Position numbers and translations under genes: made by a program | Shown: one piece after another, positions 8,956 to 17,673 of the stretch | Layout of the letters: each line of letters begins with the position of its first letter | How positions within the stretch are numbered: position 1 is the first letter of the stretch | Notes under the pieces: model-generated | Database searches by the model: none | The model's input: the letters and a program-made list of their open reading frames with translations, nothing else | Told to the model about the DNA's origin: nothing | Assembly: GCF_021730305.1 (NCBI RefSeq) | Contig: NZ_CP032674.1 | Span: 5,274,001 to 5,338,000, forward strand | From: Xanthobacter sp. YC-JY1 | GTDB lineage: Bacteria; Pseudomonadota; Alphaproteobacteria; Rhizobiales; Xanthobacteraceae | Reading direction: 5' to 3' | DNA: 64,000 nucleotides

Positions 8956-10350
8956 CTAGACGGCGGCCGCGTGCCGCTTCTTTTCCGGCGCAGCCGCCCG
9001 GCTGGCCACGAGGCGCGCGTCGAACACGGCGCACACCACCCGGGTGAACGGGCGCGCCGCCTCCGGCACTTCCACCACGGCGCCGCGCCGCATCGCCAAC
9101 CCGTCGGCGATCAGGGGCTCCAGCGCTTCGATCTCGTCCGCGAACGTCTCCGGCGGGAAGCCGAAGCTCTGGCAGGCGGCATCGAGATTGACCGCGAGAT
9201 CGCACATGAGGCGCTCGATGACATGGCGCCGCAGCCGGTCCTCGTCGCTCACCGCGATGCCGCGGGCGATGGGGAGCGCGCCGGCCTCCACCGCCTTGTG
9301 CCACTGAGGCGTGGCGGCGAGATTCTGCACATAGCCCTGGGGCAGCGCCCCGATGGCCGAGGCGCCGAAGCCGATCAGCACTGGCGCGTCGTCGGTGGTG
9401 TAGCCCTGGAAATTGCGCTTGAGCGAGCCGTCCGCCGCGCGCTGGGCCATGGGGTCGCCGGCCTTGGCGAAATGGTCCAGCCCAACCGCCCGATAACCGT
9501 GGCCCGCGAGGATACCGGCCACCAGTTCCGCCTGGGCGAGCCGCTCGGCGGGGCCGGGCAAGGCGTGCTCGGGGATGAGCGCCTGATGCTTCTTCATCCA
9601 CGGCACATGGGCATAGCCAAACACGGCGATGCGGTCGGCATCGAGCGCCAGCGCCGCTTCCACCGTGCGCCGCACGGAGGCCTGATCCTGATGCGGCAGG
9701 CCGTACATGAGATCGAGGTTCAGCGCGTCGATGCCCGCCGCCCGGAGCGCGTCGGCGACCGCCTGCGTCTCCTCCAGCGACTGGTGGCGGCCGATGGCCT
9801 CCTGCACCTGCGGGTCGAAATCCTGCACGCCGAGGCTGGCGCGGTTGAAGCCCTCGCGGGCCAGCACCGCCACCTTGTCGGCATCCATCACCCGCGGATC
9901 GATCTCGATGGCGATCTCGGCATCGTCGGCGAAGGCGAAGACATCGCGCAGCGCCAGCATGATCGCGGCGAAGTCCTCATCCGCCAGCATGGTGGGCGTG
10001 CCGCCGCCGAAATGCAGATGGCTCAGCTTCATCCGCCCCGGCAGATGGCGGGCGACGAGGCCTATCTCGTCCACGAGTCGGTCGGCATAGGCCTTCACCG
10101 GGGTGCGGCTGCGCGCCACGGCGGTCTGGCAGCCGCAATAGAGGCAAAGCTCGGCGCAGAACGGAACGTGGATGTAGACCGAGACCGTGCCGTCCGGCCG
10201 CAGCTCCTTGAGCCAGCGGGCGTAGGTCGTGGCATCGACCTCGGGGGAGAAGTGCGGCGCGGTGGGGTAGCTGGTGTAGCGCGGCACTGGCTGCCCGTAG
10301 CGGGCGAGAAGGGTGTTCGTATCGGGGCGGGTGATATCGGGGCAGGTCAT
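8956..10350 (-). CDS. hemN: Oxygen-independent coproporphyrinogen III oxidase (radical SAM)
   Basis: 464 residues if started at the ATG at 10348-10350 (MTCPDITRP); an in-frame ATG at 10360-10362 would add four. It converts coproporphyrinogen III to protoporphyrinogen IX without oxygen, using S-adenosylmethionine and a 4Fe-4S cluster, so heme synthesis continues at low oxygen. The radical-SAM cluster motif is CAELCLYC (CxxxCxxC) followed by GC, preceded by PRYTSYPTAP near the N-terminus, both diagnostic of HemN. Length fits the ~457-residue E. coli enzyme. A FixK-type box at 10386-10399 lies just upstream, tying it to the adjacent fixLJ-fixK genes. Confidence 0.95.
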   Translation of the reverse strand: MTCPDITRPDTNTLLARYGQPVPRYTSYPTAPHFSPEVDATTYARWLKELRPDGTVSVYIHVPFCAELCLYCGCQTAVARSRTPVKAYADRLVDEIGLVARHLPGRMKLSHLHFGGGTPTMLADEDFAAIMLALRDVFAFADDAEIAIEIDPRVMDADKVAVLAREGFNRASLGVQDFDPQVQEAIGRHQSLEETQAVADALRAAGIDALNLDLMYGLPHQDQASVRRTVEAALALDADRIAVFGYAHVPWMKKHQALIPEHALPGPAERLAQAELVAGILAGHGYRAVGLDHFAKAGDPMAQRAADGSLKRNFQGYTTDDAPVLIGFGASAIGALPQGYVQNLAATPQWHKAVEAGALPIARGIAVSDEDRLRRHVIERLMCDLAVNLDAACQSFGFPPETFADEIEALEPLIADGLAMRRGAVVEVPEAARPFTRVVCAVFDARLVASRAAAPEKKRHAAAV

Positions 10351-10385
10351 GCCGGCGACCATGCCGCCGGCCGCCGGCCTGCGCC

Positions 10386-10399
10386 TTGATGTGGCGCAA
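10386..10399 (-). promoter_or_regulatory. FixK/FNR-type box upstream of hemN
   Basis: The plus strand reads TTGAT-GTGG-CGCAA, the same non-symmetric half-site pair as the box at 5724-5737. Its centre (10392.5) lies 41.5 bp from position 10351, next to the ATG at 10348-10350. If FixK activates here as class II, the transcript would be almost leaderless. The -10 region looks poor, so the exact start of transcription is uncertain. Confidence 0.6.
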
Positions 10400-10437
10400 G
10401 CCCTTGTTCCCTCACGCGCTTGTTCCGCCGTCCCCGC

Positions 10438-13400
10438 TCAGTAGGAGAGGAAGGCGCCGGCGAAGATGCCCTGGGCCCGGTCGTCGCCCGCAAGCTTCCA
10501 GCGATACTGGAGCGTGAAGTCGAGGTAGGAGCGCGGAGCGGTGTATTCGTCCTCGTTGAACCAGTAGCGGGCGGTGATGCCCGGACCGATGCCCATGGCG
10601 AACGGCGTCGCATAGGCGGTGTCGTAGCCGCCGCCGATGGCGATGTAGGGCCACAGCACCAGATGGTCGGAGATGGCGTCCATCCGGAAGGCCTGGCCGT
10701 AGCGGCCTTCGAAGGTGGCGACCGTCTCCGGCAGGCTCACGAAGTAATTATAGTCGGCATAGATCTGCCAGGCCCGCCAATTGTCCACGTCCACCCGAAG
10801 ATCCGTACCCTCCGCCTTGGAATAGGCGGCGCGCAGCAGAAGATCGTTGCGGGAGAACTGGCCGACGGGGAAGAGGTAGGAGATTTCGAACACCAGGTTC
10901 TCGGTCGAGAACGGCTTCCAGCGTGCGCCGACAGAGCCCTGGATGGTGTCGAAGCCTGTGGCCCCGCCATTGTCCGCATAGACCGTGCCGAAGCCGCGCA
11001 CGAACAGCTCGAAGATCGAGCCGTCGCGATAGCCGATTCCGGGCGGGCGCCAGTAGATTTCGCCGCCCGTGCCCACCGTGTGGTTGGCGCCGTTCGATGT
11101 CTGCGGGACGAGGTAGGACCCGGGCGCCACGCCCACCGGGCCGTAGCTCACCGAGGCATAGGCGCCCCAGGTGCGCGTCAGCTCGGCCACCTCGCGCCTG
11201 AGGCCGAAGAGATATTGCGGGTCGAGCTGAAGCTTGCCTTCGCGCGCCTCGTCGATGGCCGACTTGAAGTAATCGACCGCCTCCGCATTGTGATAGGTGC
11301 GGCGGGCATTGTAGGCGGCGTTGATGAGGTTGGTGCCGCGCAGCCGCCAGCGGCTGTTCGCCTCAGAGAAATACTCGTAGGCGAGTTCGTCGTCGCCCGC
11401 CTGGCTCGCCAGAACCGCGAGGTCCACCGCCTTCATGCCGCGCAGGGCGCCGCTGTTGTAGGCGTTCTGGAACAGCGCCCGCGCCTCGTCCTTGCGGCCG
11501 AGCTGGGAGAGCACGCCGATGCGGGCGGAGAGCATCGCCATCCGCTCCTGCGAAGTGCGCGCCCGGGCCGCAGCGCGGGTGAAGGCGGCAAGGGCGCCTT
11601 CCTTGTCGTCGAGGGCGAGGGAGGCGAAGCCGAGCCGCGCCTGAACCTCGTAGCTGTCCTCGTTGGCGTAGGGCTGGAGCGCCCAGATGGCGACTTCCGG
11701 CTGTTTGGCAGACAGCGCCGCGTCGGCGAGGCCGAGGCGCACGATGCGCACCTGGGCCGGCGGCAGGTTGGGCGAGCCGAGCGCCGCCTTGTAGTCGGCG
11801 ACGGCGCCGGAGAAGTCCTTGGCCTGCATGCGCAGGTTGGCCCGCTGCACCAGAAGGGTGGCATCGCGCGGGCTGGCCGCGAGCAGCCGGTTGGCCACCG
11901 CCTCGGCCTCGCTGTAGCGGCCGGCGGAGCTCAAGGCATTCAGGAGAAGCGTCTGGTAATTGCGGTTGCCGGGCTCGGCATCCACCGCGCGGCGGGCCTC
12001 GGTGACGGCGGTCGCATAGTCCTTGCGGCCGAATGCGGCATAGGCGGCGCTGGCCGCGGCATAGCCGGGGGAGCCGGGATTGAGGCCGGCGACGCCCGGC
12101 GCCTGCATCTGCGGATTGGCGAACACCGAGCAGATGACGCCATAGCTCGTTGGCTGGCACAGCACGGCCGGCTGCTGGAGGGACGGCTTGGCGGCGTTCG
12201 GCGCCTTCACCTGCGCCTCCGCCTGCTTGCGCAGGACGCCGACCTCCTTGTTCTTGCCCGCGTCCAGCGGCTCCAGCGTCTTCAGCGCCTGCTCGGGCTG
12301 TCCGGCCGCCATGGCCGCATTGGCCGCGATCAGCCGGTAGTTCAGTTCCTCGAGGTCGGTCAGGAGGTTGCTGTTGAGGACGGTGTCGAACTCTTGCACG
12401 GCCTCCGCGCGCTGCCCGGTCTTCTGCAGCAGCCAGGCGCGCAGGATGTGCGGCAACGGCTCGTTCGGATTGTCCGCCACGGCGCCCGAGGCCGCCGTCT
12501 CGGCGTCCTTGAACTGGCCGGCGGCCATCAGCGCGTCGATGAGGACGATGCGGAAGATGAGCGCATCGGGCGCCCGCTCCACCGCCTGCCGGGCCGAGGT
12601 GACGGCATTCGTCGCCTTGCCGCGGCCGATGTCCTTGATGGCCTGCACGGCCATCGGCTCGGCGAGGCGTTTGTCATTGGCCGCGCGCAGGGCGATCAAA
12701 GAGGGGTCGTTGTCACCCTGGCTGATGGCATCGCGGATGGCGACGTCCAGCTCCTTGTACTTCTTGGAGCGATCAAGCGAATCGATCAGCAGGCGCCGCC
12801 ACTGGGCATTGCCGGGATTTTCCTTCAGCGCTTCCCGGATGCGGGCTTCGGAGAGGTTGTCATTACCCTCGCGATAGGCCCCGAAGGCCTCGAGCGCAGC
12901 ATCGTAGCCGGGGGTGTCGCTGACGCCCCCGCCGGGCGGCGTGGTGGCCGGGATGAGGCTGCAGGACGGGCCATAGGGCGTGTCGATGCACTTCTGGAAC
13001 GGCACCGGCAACGTCTGGGCGGCATTGGCCGGGACGACTTTCGAATTGCGCTCCTGCGCGCGGGCGACACGCAAGCGCGCCTGCACCGCCGCATCGGGCT
13101 CCACCGGTTCCAGAAGCTTGATCGCCCGCTGGGGGTGGCCGGCGGCAATGGCGGCATCCGCCATCACGAGGCGCGCATCGTGGGCGGTGGGCCCGGTGAG
13201 CACTTCGTCCTTCAGCGCCGTATCGAAATCCTGCTCCGCCTCAGCCACCTTGCCGAGGCGCATGCGGACATAGCCGCGCAGAGTGCGCGGCAGGAAGGAC
13301 TGCGGATCCACCTGGATGGCTTCGCTCGCCGCCTTGTCGGCCGCCTCCAGCTGGCCGTCGGCCAGCAGCGTGTAGACGAGGAGCACGCGATAGCTGAGGT

Positions 13401-13986
13401 CGTCGGGCACCAGCGCGACGGCCTTGCGGGCCTGCTCGATGGCGGCCTTCGGATTGGATGCCTCCAGCGCCTTGTTCGCGGCGACCGAGGGCTCCTGCGC
13501 CAGCACGCGGCTCTGGGAGCGAACCCGGGCCGTGAGCGCCTGATCGGTGATGCCGGCGGCGATGGCTGCGTTGCCGGCGACGACCGCTTCGGCGGTCTTG
13601 CCCTGGGCATCCAGCGCATCCATCAGCAGTAGCCAGAGCCGCGCCACGTCGGGGCGCAGCTTGAGCGCCTCGCGGGCGTAGGTCACCGCATCCGCATATC
13701 TCTTCTCGCGCTGGGCTGCGTAGGCGCGGTCGGCCGCCACCCACGCCGCTCCGGTCAGTTCCGGCGGCTGCGGGGCCGGGGTCACCTGCGGAGACTGCGG
13801 TGCCTGCTGAGCCTGCGGCGCTTGCGACGGCTGGGGCGACTGCGCCCATGCCGGCCCCGCCGCGAGCGTCAGCGCCGCGATCGATGTCGCCAGCAGGTGG
13901 CCGAGAGCGATGTCGCGCAGCAGCCTCTTCCGATCCCGGTCGAGGGCAGGCGCAGGGCAGGTGCGGAAGTGAATCGCGGTGGTCAT
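10438..13986 (-). CDS. Large TPR outer-membrane protein, NfrA/BcsC-like, probable polysaccharide secretion factor
   Basis: 1182 residues. A long signal peptide ends near AWAQ (residue ~49), followed by a Q/P-rich linker (50-78) and TPR-type helical repeats to about residue 900. The C-terminal ~250 residues are rich in alternating aromatic strands (YIAIGGGYDTAYATPF, YLDFTLQYRW) and resemble the NfrA C-terminal domain, probably a beta-barrel. The TPR part is made of three tandem modules starting near 83, 360 and 640. Modules 1 and 2 end in a disulfide-like loop of identical pattern, C-x4-YG-x2-CS, at C333/C342 and C610/C619. By analogy with BcsC, PgaA and NfrA it may guide a polymer through the periplasm and out. 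The adjacent acetylation operon supports an exopolysaccharide role; the substrate is unknown. Confidence 0.75.
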   Translation of the reverse strand: MTTAIHFRTCPAPALDRDRKRLLRDIALGHLLATSIAALTLAAGPAWAQSPQPSQAPQAQQAPQSPQVTPAPQPPELTGAAWVAADRAYAAQREKRYADAVTYAREALKLRPDVARLWLLLMDALDAQGKTAEAVVAGNAAIAAGITDQALTARVRSQSRVLAQEPSVAANKALEASNPKAAIEQARKAVALVPDDLSYRVLLVYTLLADGQLEAADKAASEAIQVDPQSFLPRTLRGYVRMRLGKVAEAEQDFDTALKDEVLTGPTAHDARLVMADAAIAAGHPQRAIKLLEPVEPDAAVQARLRVARAQERNSKVVPANAAQTLPVPFQKCIDTPYGPSCSLIPATTPPGGGVSDTPGYDAALEAFGAYREGNDNLSEARIREALKENPGNAQWRRLLIDSLDRSKKYKELDVAIRDAISQGDNDPSLIALRAANDKRLAEPMAVQAIKDIGRGKATNAVTSARQAVERAPDALIFRIVLIDALMAAGQFKDAETAASGAVADNPNEPLPHILRAWLLQKTGQRAEAVQEFDTVLNSNLLTDLEELNYRLIAANAAMAAGQPEQALKTLEPLDAGKNKEVGVLRKQAEAQVKAPNAAKPSLQQPAVLCQPTSYGVICSVFANPQMQAPGVAGLNPGSPGYAAASAAYAAFGRKDYATAVTEARRAVDAEPGNRNYQTLLLNALSSAGRYSEAEAVANRLLAASPRDATLLVQRANLRMQAKDFSGAVADYKAALGSPNLPPAQVRIVRLGLADAALSAKQPEVAIWALQPYANEDSYEVQARLGFASLALDDKEGALAAFTRAAARARTSQERMAMLSARIGVLSQLGRKDEARALFQNAYNSGALRGMKAVDLAVLASQAGDDELAYEYFSEANSRWRLRGTNLINAAYNARRTYHNAEAVDYFKSAIDEAREGKLQLDPQYLFGLRREVAELTRTWGAYASVSYGPVGVAPGSYLVPQTSNGANHTVGTGGEIYWRPPGIGYRDGSIFELFVRGFGTVYADNGGATGFDTIQGSVGARWKPFSTENLVFEISYLFPVGQFSRNDLLLRAAYSKAEGTDLRVDVDNWRAWQIYADYNYFVSLPETVATFEGRYGQAFRMDAISDHLVLWPYIAIGGGYDTAYATPFAMGIGPGITARYWFNEDEYTAPRSYLDFTLQYRWKLAGDDRAQGIFAGAFLSY

Positions 13987-14055
13987 GTGGCTACCATCGC
14001 AGCGATTACTTAAACCGCAGTTAACCTTAACGGGTAGAGTTAATAATCACGCACC

Positions 14056-14072
14056 GTAAACGGATCGTTTAC
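14056..14072. promoter_or_regulatory. Palindromic candidate operator upstream of the TPR protein gene
   Basis: Perfect 7-bp inverted repeat GTAAACG-GAT-CGTTTAC, 70 bp upstream of the TPR protein start, in an A/T-rich leader. A further GTAAAC half site lies at 14099-14104. The shape suits a dimeric regulator; none is encoded next to it. Confidence 0.4.
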
Positions 14073-14107
14073 TTTGTCGGCCCTTTCGTTGCCAAAGCGT
14101 AAACAGA

Positions 14108-14142
14108 AACGGCGCGCGAGGGGGCTTTCCTCGCGCGCCGTT
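14108..14142 (-). terminator. Terminator of the acetylation operon
   Basis: Perfect 13-bp stem AACGGCGCGCGAG / CTCGCGCGCCGTT with a 9-nt loop, 31 bp past the last gene of the operon; on the minus strand it runs into TTTCTGTTT. Confidence 0.75.
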
Positions 14143-14173
14143 AACACTTTGGCAGGAGACCTTAACGGAAATC

Positions 14174-15190
14174 CTATCGCCGCACCGCCGCCAGCATGCG
14201 GTCGCGCCAGATCTGGGGCGGCATGATGGAGGGCACGTCCCACTGGTCGGTCGCCTGCGGCCCGCTATGGAACGGCCCCTCGTTGAACTGCCAGAGCAGC
14301 ACCTGGGGCGGGCTCTTCGCGAAGTCGGGCGAGCTCACATATTGCAGGAAGGTCGCCCACGGGCCGACATTGCCCGGGTTCCAGGTAAGCGACACCGGCC
14401 GGTCGAGGGCGTTGGAGAGCTTCTGCGGGAAGCCGAGATAGGGCTGCACGAAGCTGTTGCCGATGATGTGCACCGGCGCGGGAGCCGAATCCAACAGCGA
14501 TGTCTTGGCCGGTGCCGGCGTGCGCACAGTATAGAGGTCCGGCCCGATCTGCTTCTGCTGGTCCGGCGTGAGGAAACGCTGTGCCAGATCGCCGAGATGG
14601 CGCTGCGTGACCCATTCGCCGAGCTTGTCGCCGGGCGGGCTGCCGGCGAGCTTGCCAACCTTGGCCTTGATGGCCTGCGCCACCGCATCCGCCGCCGCCT
14701 CCGAGGCCCAGGCGGTCCAGTGGTAGTCGGCGCGGTAGAAGCTGGTCTGCTTGCCCGTCTGCACCGACTTCAGGGCCGAGCGCAGGTCCACGGTGTCGAT
14801 GCCGGCCTTCCGGAGCTGGTCGACGATGAAGTCGTACTGGCCGGCGACATCGGCGGAGACCGTCGTCCCGTCCGGAAGCTTCTCCTTGTAGAAGGGCGCT
14901 TTCATGGGCACGACCATGACCATCAGGGTCACGTTGCGCGTCGCAAGGGCCGCCTTCGTTTCCTGCAGAAGGGCGACGTTGGCGGTGATGCCCGCCCGGT
15001 CGAGAACGGAGATGCTCTCCCAGCCCGGGAACAGCCAGCCATCCTTGCCGGTGATGACGCCGCTGTTCTGCGCTGCGGCCGGCAGTGGTGCACCGACAAT
15101 GCCCGCCGCCATCAGGCCGCCCGCCAGCATGCTCCCGGCCAGGAAGCGGCGGCGGGTGAAGGCGCGTCCAGCGCCGGCAAACGTCGTCAT
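14174..15190 (-). CDS. AlgJ/AlgX-like SGNH-type O-acetyltransferase component, Tat-exported
   Basis: 338 residues from the ATG at 15188-15190, which overlaps the stop of the upstream gene (ATGA). The N-terminus FTRRRFLAGSML is a twin-arginine signal ending near PAAAQ. The body matches the AlgJ/AlgX family: a DYHW motif (Asp-x-His) and a GNSF serine motif that together make the SGNH/GDSL-like catalytic set. These proteins transfer acetyl groups, delivered across the membrane by an MBOAT protein, to a polysaccharide in the periplasm. It is the last gene of a four-gene operon and a paralogue of its neighbour. Confidence 0.82.
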   Translation of the reverse strand: MTTFAGAGRAFTRRRFLAGSMLAGGLMAAGIVGAPLPAAAQNSGVITGKDGWLFPGWESISVLDRAGITANVALLQETKAALATRNVTLMVMVVPMKAPFYKEKLPDGTTVSADVAGQYDFIVDQLRKAGIDTVDLRSALKSVQTGKQTSFYRADYHWTAWASEAAADAVAQAIKAKVGKLAGSPPGDKLGEWVTQRHLGDLAQRFLTPDQQKQIGPDLYTVRTPAPAKTSLLDSAPAPVHIIGNSFVQPYLGFPQKLSNALDRPVSLTWNPGNVGPWATFLQYVSSPDFAKSPPQVLLWQFNEGPFHSGPQATDQWDVPSIMPPQIWRDRMLAAVRR

Positions 15191-16269
15191 TTCGCATCTC
15201 CCAGAAAGCGGCGCTCGACATCCGTCAGCGGCCGGGTGAGCGCCCGCATGGGGAATTCCCACACCACGAGACGGGTTTCAGCCAGAATCTGCGGCTCGTC
15301 CATCAGAAGTTCGAGAAGCTGGCCGGCAAATCCGGAGCCGTCGCGGCTCTTCTGCGCCACCTCATAACCTGAGGCGGCCTGGAGAAATTCGAGGAAGCCG
15401 GAATTGCGCGAGAAGGAGGAGCCGGCGAGCACCACCTGCGGTCCCGGTACGTCATCCAGAAGGCCGCCGCTGCGGGCGATGGTGGCCGACACCTCCGGTT
15501 CCTGGTCCGGCTGGGGGCCGGACCAGCGCCAGGTGCGCTCCAGCCCGGCGAGCCGCATGAGGTCGCCGACGCGCGTTTGGGGCGGGCTCTCCGCAAGGGT
15601 GATCTTCTGCGTGCCCGGACCGATGCGCTTGCGCATCGCCTCCGCCACCCGGACGGCGGCCAGCTTCGCGCCGGCGACGTTCCAATGGGTGTCGGTGCGC
15701 AGGAAACCGTCTGCGCCGGGGAATCCCGGGGCAATCTCCACCTGATCGAGCCCGAGCGCACGGCTCTGCGCCCACCACGCATCCGATCGCCAGCGCGCTT
15801 CGCCGGAGACAGAGGTGCCGCACAGATGCTCCGCCGCCAGAAGGGCCTTGTCTGGAGCGGGGAGCACCACCAGCGCGAGATTTCGCGCCGCGAACTGGTC
15901 GCGGATCTTCGCCGCGATCTTCAGCCGGGTCTCGAAATTGGCCCGCCCCTGTGGCGTCTCGATCAGCTCCTCACGGTAGAACAGCCAGCCGGGGCAGCCG
16001 GCGCGCACGAGATCGCCGGCATCGCCCAGCACCTTGTAGGCGAGGCCGGAGACCATATCCTCCAGCCCCGTCAGCTTGGGCAGCGCTGCCGTGATCTGCT
16101 TGTCGAGCACCGCGGTGAAGCGGCCGTCGAGGACATTCTCGCGGGTTGCCGCCGCCGCGAGCGCGGTGCGTGCCTCCTCCCCCCTGAGATGCACGGCGAC
16201 GAAGCCGAGGCCGGTTAGCATCAGCGCGAGAAAGGCGAGGGTCGCGAGGGCGCGGGCGAGATGCGGCAT
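15187..16269 (-). CDS. AlgJ/AlgX-like periplasmic O-acetyltransferase component, membrane-anchored
   Basis: 360 residues. One N-terminal hydrophobic segment (~6-27) acts as signal or anchor. The body has the AlgJ/AlgX signature: CPGWLFYREE, then DTHWN (the Asp-x-His pair) and AGSSFSRNSGF (serine motif). It is expected to take acetyl groups from the AlgI-like MBOAT protein encoded 9 bp upstream and place them on an exported glycan. Having two AlgJ/X-type proteins in one operon parallels Pseudomonas alginate loci, which use both AlgJ and AlgX. Confidence 0.82.
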   Translation of the reverse strand: MPHLARALATLAFLALMLTGLGFVAVHLRGEEARTALAAAATRENVLDGRFTAVLDKQITAALPKLTGLEDMVSGLAYKVLGDAGDLVRAGCPGWLFYREELIETPQGRANFETRLKIAAKIRDQFAARNLALVVLPAPDKALLAAEHLCGTSVSGEARWRSDAWWAQSRALGLDQVEIAPGFPGADGFLRTDTHWNVAGAKLAAVRVAEAMRKRIGPGTQKITLAESPPQTRVGDLMRLAGLERTWRWSGPQPDQEPEVSATIARSGGLLDDVPGPQVVLAGSSFSRNSGFLEFLQAASGYEVAQKSRDGSGFAGQLLELLMDEPQILAETRLVVWEFPMRALTRPLTDVERRFLGDAK

Positions 16270-16278
16270 CGTCCCCCC

Positions 16279-17664
16279 TCAGAACTGGAAATAGAGGAAG
16301 GGCACCACCATGCGCCCCTGCAGCACCAGCACGGCGAACAGGAACAAGGGCAGTGCCGCCCAAGCGCGCAGCCAATGGCCGGGATTGGGCGCGGAGGGGT
16401 CGATGCGCATGACCTTCGGCAGATAGACGAGACCGATGCCGAGCACGATGGTGGCGATCTCCACCGGCCGGATGGCCGCGCCCATGGCCGGGCTCAGCGC
16501 CACGCCGTTGGTGCCGGCGAGGCCGGAGAAGATCACCCCCGCCTCGGCCCAGCTCTGCGCCCGGAACAGGGCCCAGCCGACCATGACGAAGGCCAGCGTG
16601 AGGATATGGCCGGCGAACGCCCCGGTTCCCGGCAGGCCGAGATTCTTCCACACCCGCCCCACCATCAGCCCGAAGCCGTGCCACAGGCCCCAGATCAGAA
16701 ACGTCCAGCTCGCCCCGTGCCACAGGCCGCCGAGACCCATGGTGATGAGGAGGTTGGTGGAGACACGGGTGGTGGAGCCGCGGTTGCCGCCCAGCGAAAT
16801 GTAGAGATAGTCCCGCAGCCAGCTCGACAGCGAAATGTGCCAGCGCCGCCAGAACTCCGAGAGCGAGGTGGAGAGATACGGGTTGTCGAAATTCTCCGGG
16901 AATTTGAGGCCCACCATGAGGCCGAGGCCGATGGCCATGGCGCTGTAGCCGGAGAAGTCGAAATAGAGCTGGAGCGTGTAGCCGGTGACCGCGAGCACCA
17001 CATCCGCCGTGCTGGGATGGGCGATGGCGTAGCCGGCATCCACCAGGGGGGCCAGCGTATCGGCGATCAGCACCTTCTGGGCGAAGCCGAGCATGAAACG
17101 CTCGACGCCGAACATGAATTCGGCCCGGTGGAAGGTGCGCTCCTTCAGGCGCTGCGCCACCCATTCGTAGCGCACCACCGGGCCGGCCACGAGATGGCCG
17201 AACATGGACTGGTAGGTGGCATAGTTCACGAACGAGGGTTCGGCCTTCACCGTCCCGCGGAACACGTCGGTGGAATAGGAGATGGCGCCGAACACGAAGA
17301 ACGAAAGCCCGATGGGCAGGAGCACGTCCGGCCAGCCCCAGACCGAGGCGGTGAGCACCTCGGTCGAATGCACCAGCATGTTGGCGTATTTGAACCAGAC
17401 GAGGGATGCGAGCGGCCAGACGATGCCGACGAACAGCGCCCAGCCCCGTGCCCGCCCTTCGGCGCGGGAGATCCACAGGCCCGTCGCCCACGACCAGATG
17501 GCGATGGAGACGATGAGCGGCAGGAAGTCCGCCCGCCACCACGCATAGAACAGCCAGGAAAAGGCGAGGATGGCGAGGTTGCGCGCCATGCCGGGCGTCA
17601 GCGCATAGACGATGAGGAAGACCGGCAGGAACAGGAAGAGGAAGCTGTCGGAAGCGAAAACCAT
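16279..17664 (-). CDS. algI: AlgI-like membrane-bound O-acyltransferase (MBOAT)
   Basis: 461 residues with about ten or more hydrophobic segments across the whole chain. The MBOAT signature is present: NPYLSTSLSEFWRRWHISL, then GGLWHGASWTFLIWGLWHG with the expected catalytic His, and the family ending FLYFQF. AlgI-type proteins pass acetyl groups from the cytoplasm to periplasmic AlgJ/AlgX partners, which are encoded directly downstream. No glycan polymerase gene is in the window, so alginate itself is not implied. Confidence 0.9.
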   Translation of the reverse strand: MVFASDSFLFLFLPVFLIVYALTPGMARNLAILAFSWLFYAWWRADFLPLIVSIAIWSWATGLWISRAEGRARGWALFVGIVWPLASLVWFKYANMLVHSTEVLTASVWGWPDVLLPIGLSFFVFGAISYSTDVFRGTVKAEPSFVNYATYQSMFGHLVAGPVVRYEWVAQRLKERTFHRAEFMFGVERFMLGFAQKVLIADTLAPLVDAGYAIAHPSTADVVLAVTGYTLQLYFDFSGYSAMAIGLGLMVGLKFPENFDNPYLSTSLSEFWRRWHISLSSWLRDYLYISLGGNRGSTTRVSTNLLITMGLGGLWHGASWTFLIWGLWHGFGLMVGRVWKNLGLPGTGAFAGHILTLAFVMVGWALFRAQSWAEAGVIFSGLAGTNGVALSPAMGAAIRPVEIATIVLGIGLVYLPKVMRIDPSAPNPGHWLRAWAALPLFLFAVLVLQGRMVVPFLYFQF

Positions 17665-17673
17665 GGGGCCGGA

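Noticed and set aside
10420-13632. 1070-residue plus-strand open frame opposite the TPR protein gene
   Set aside because: Antisense shadow with no recognisable domain, while the minus strand has a signal peptide, TPRs and a family C-terminus.
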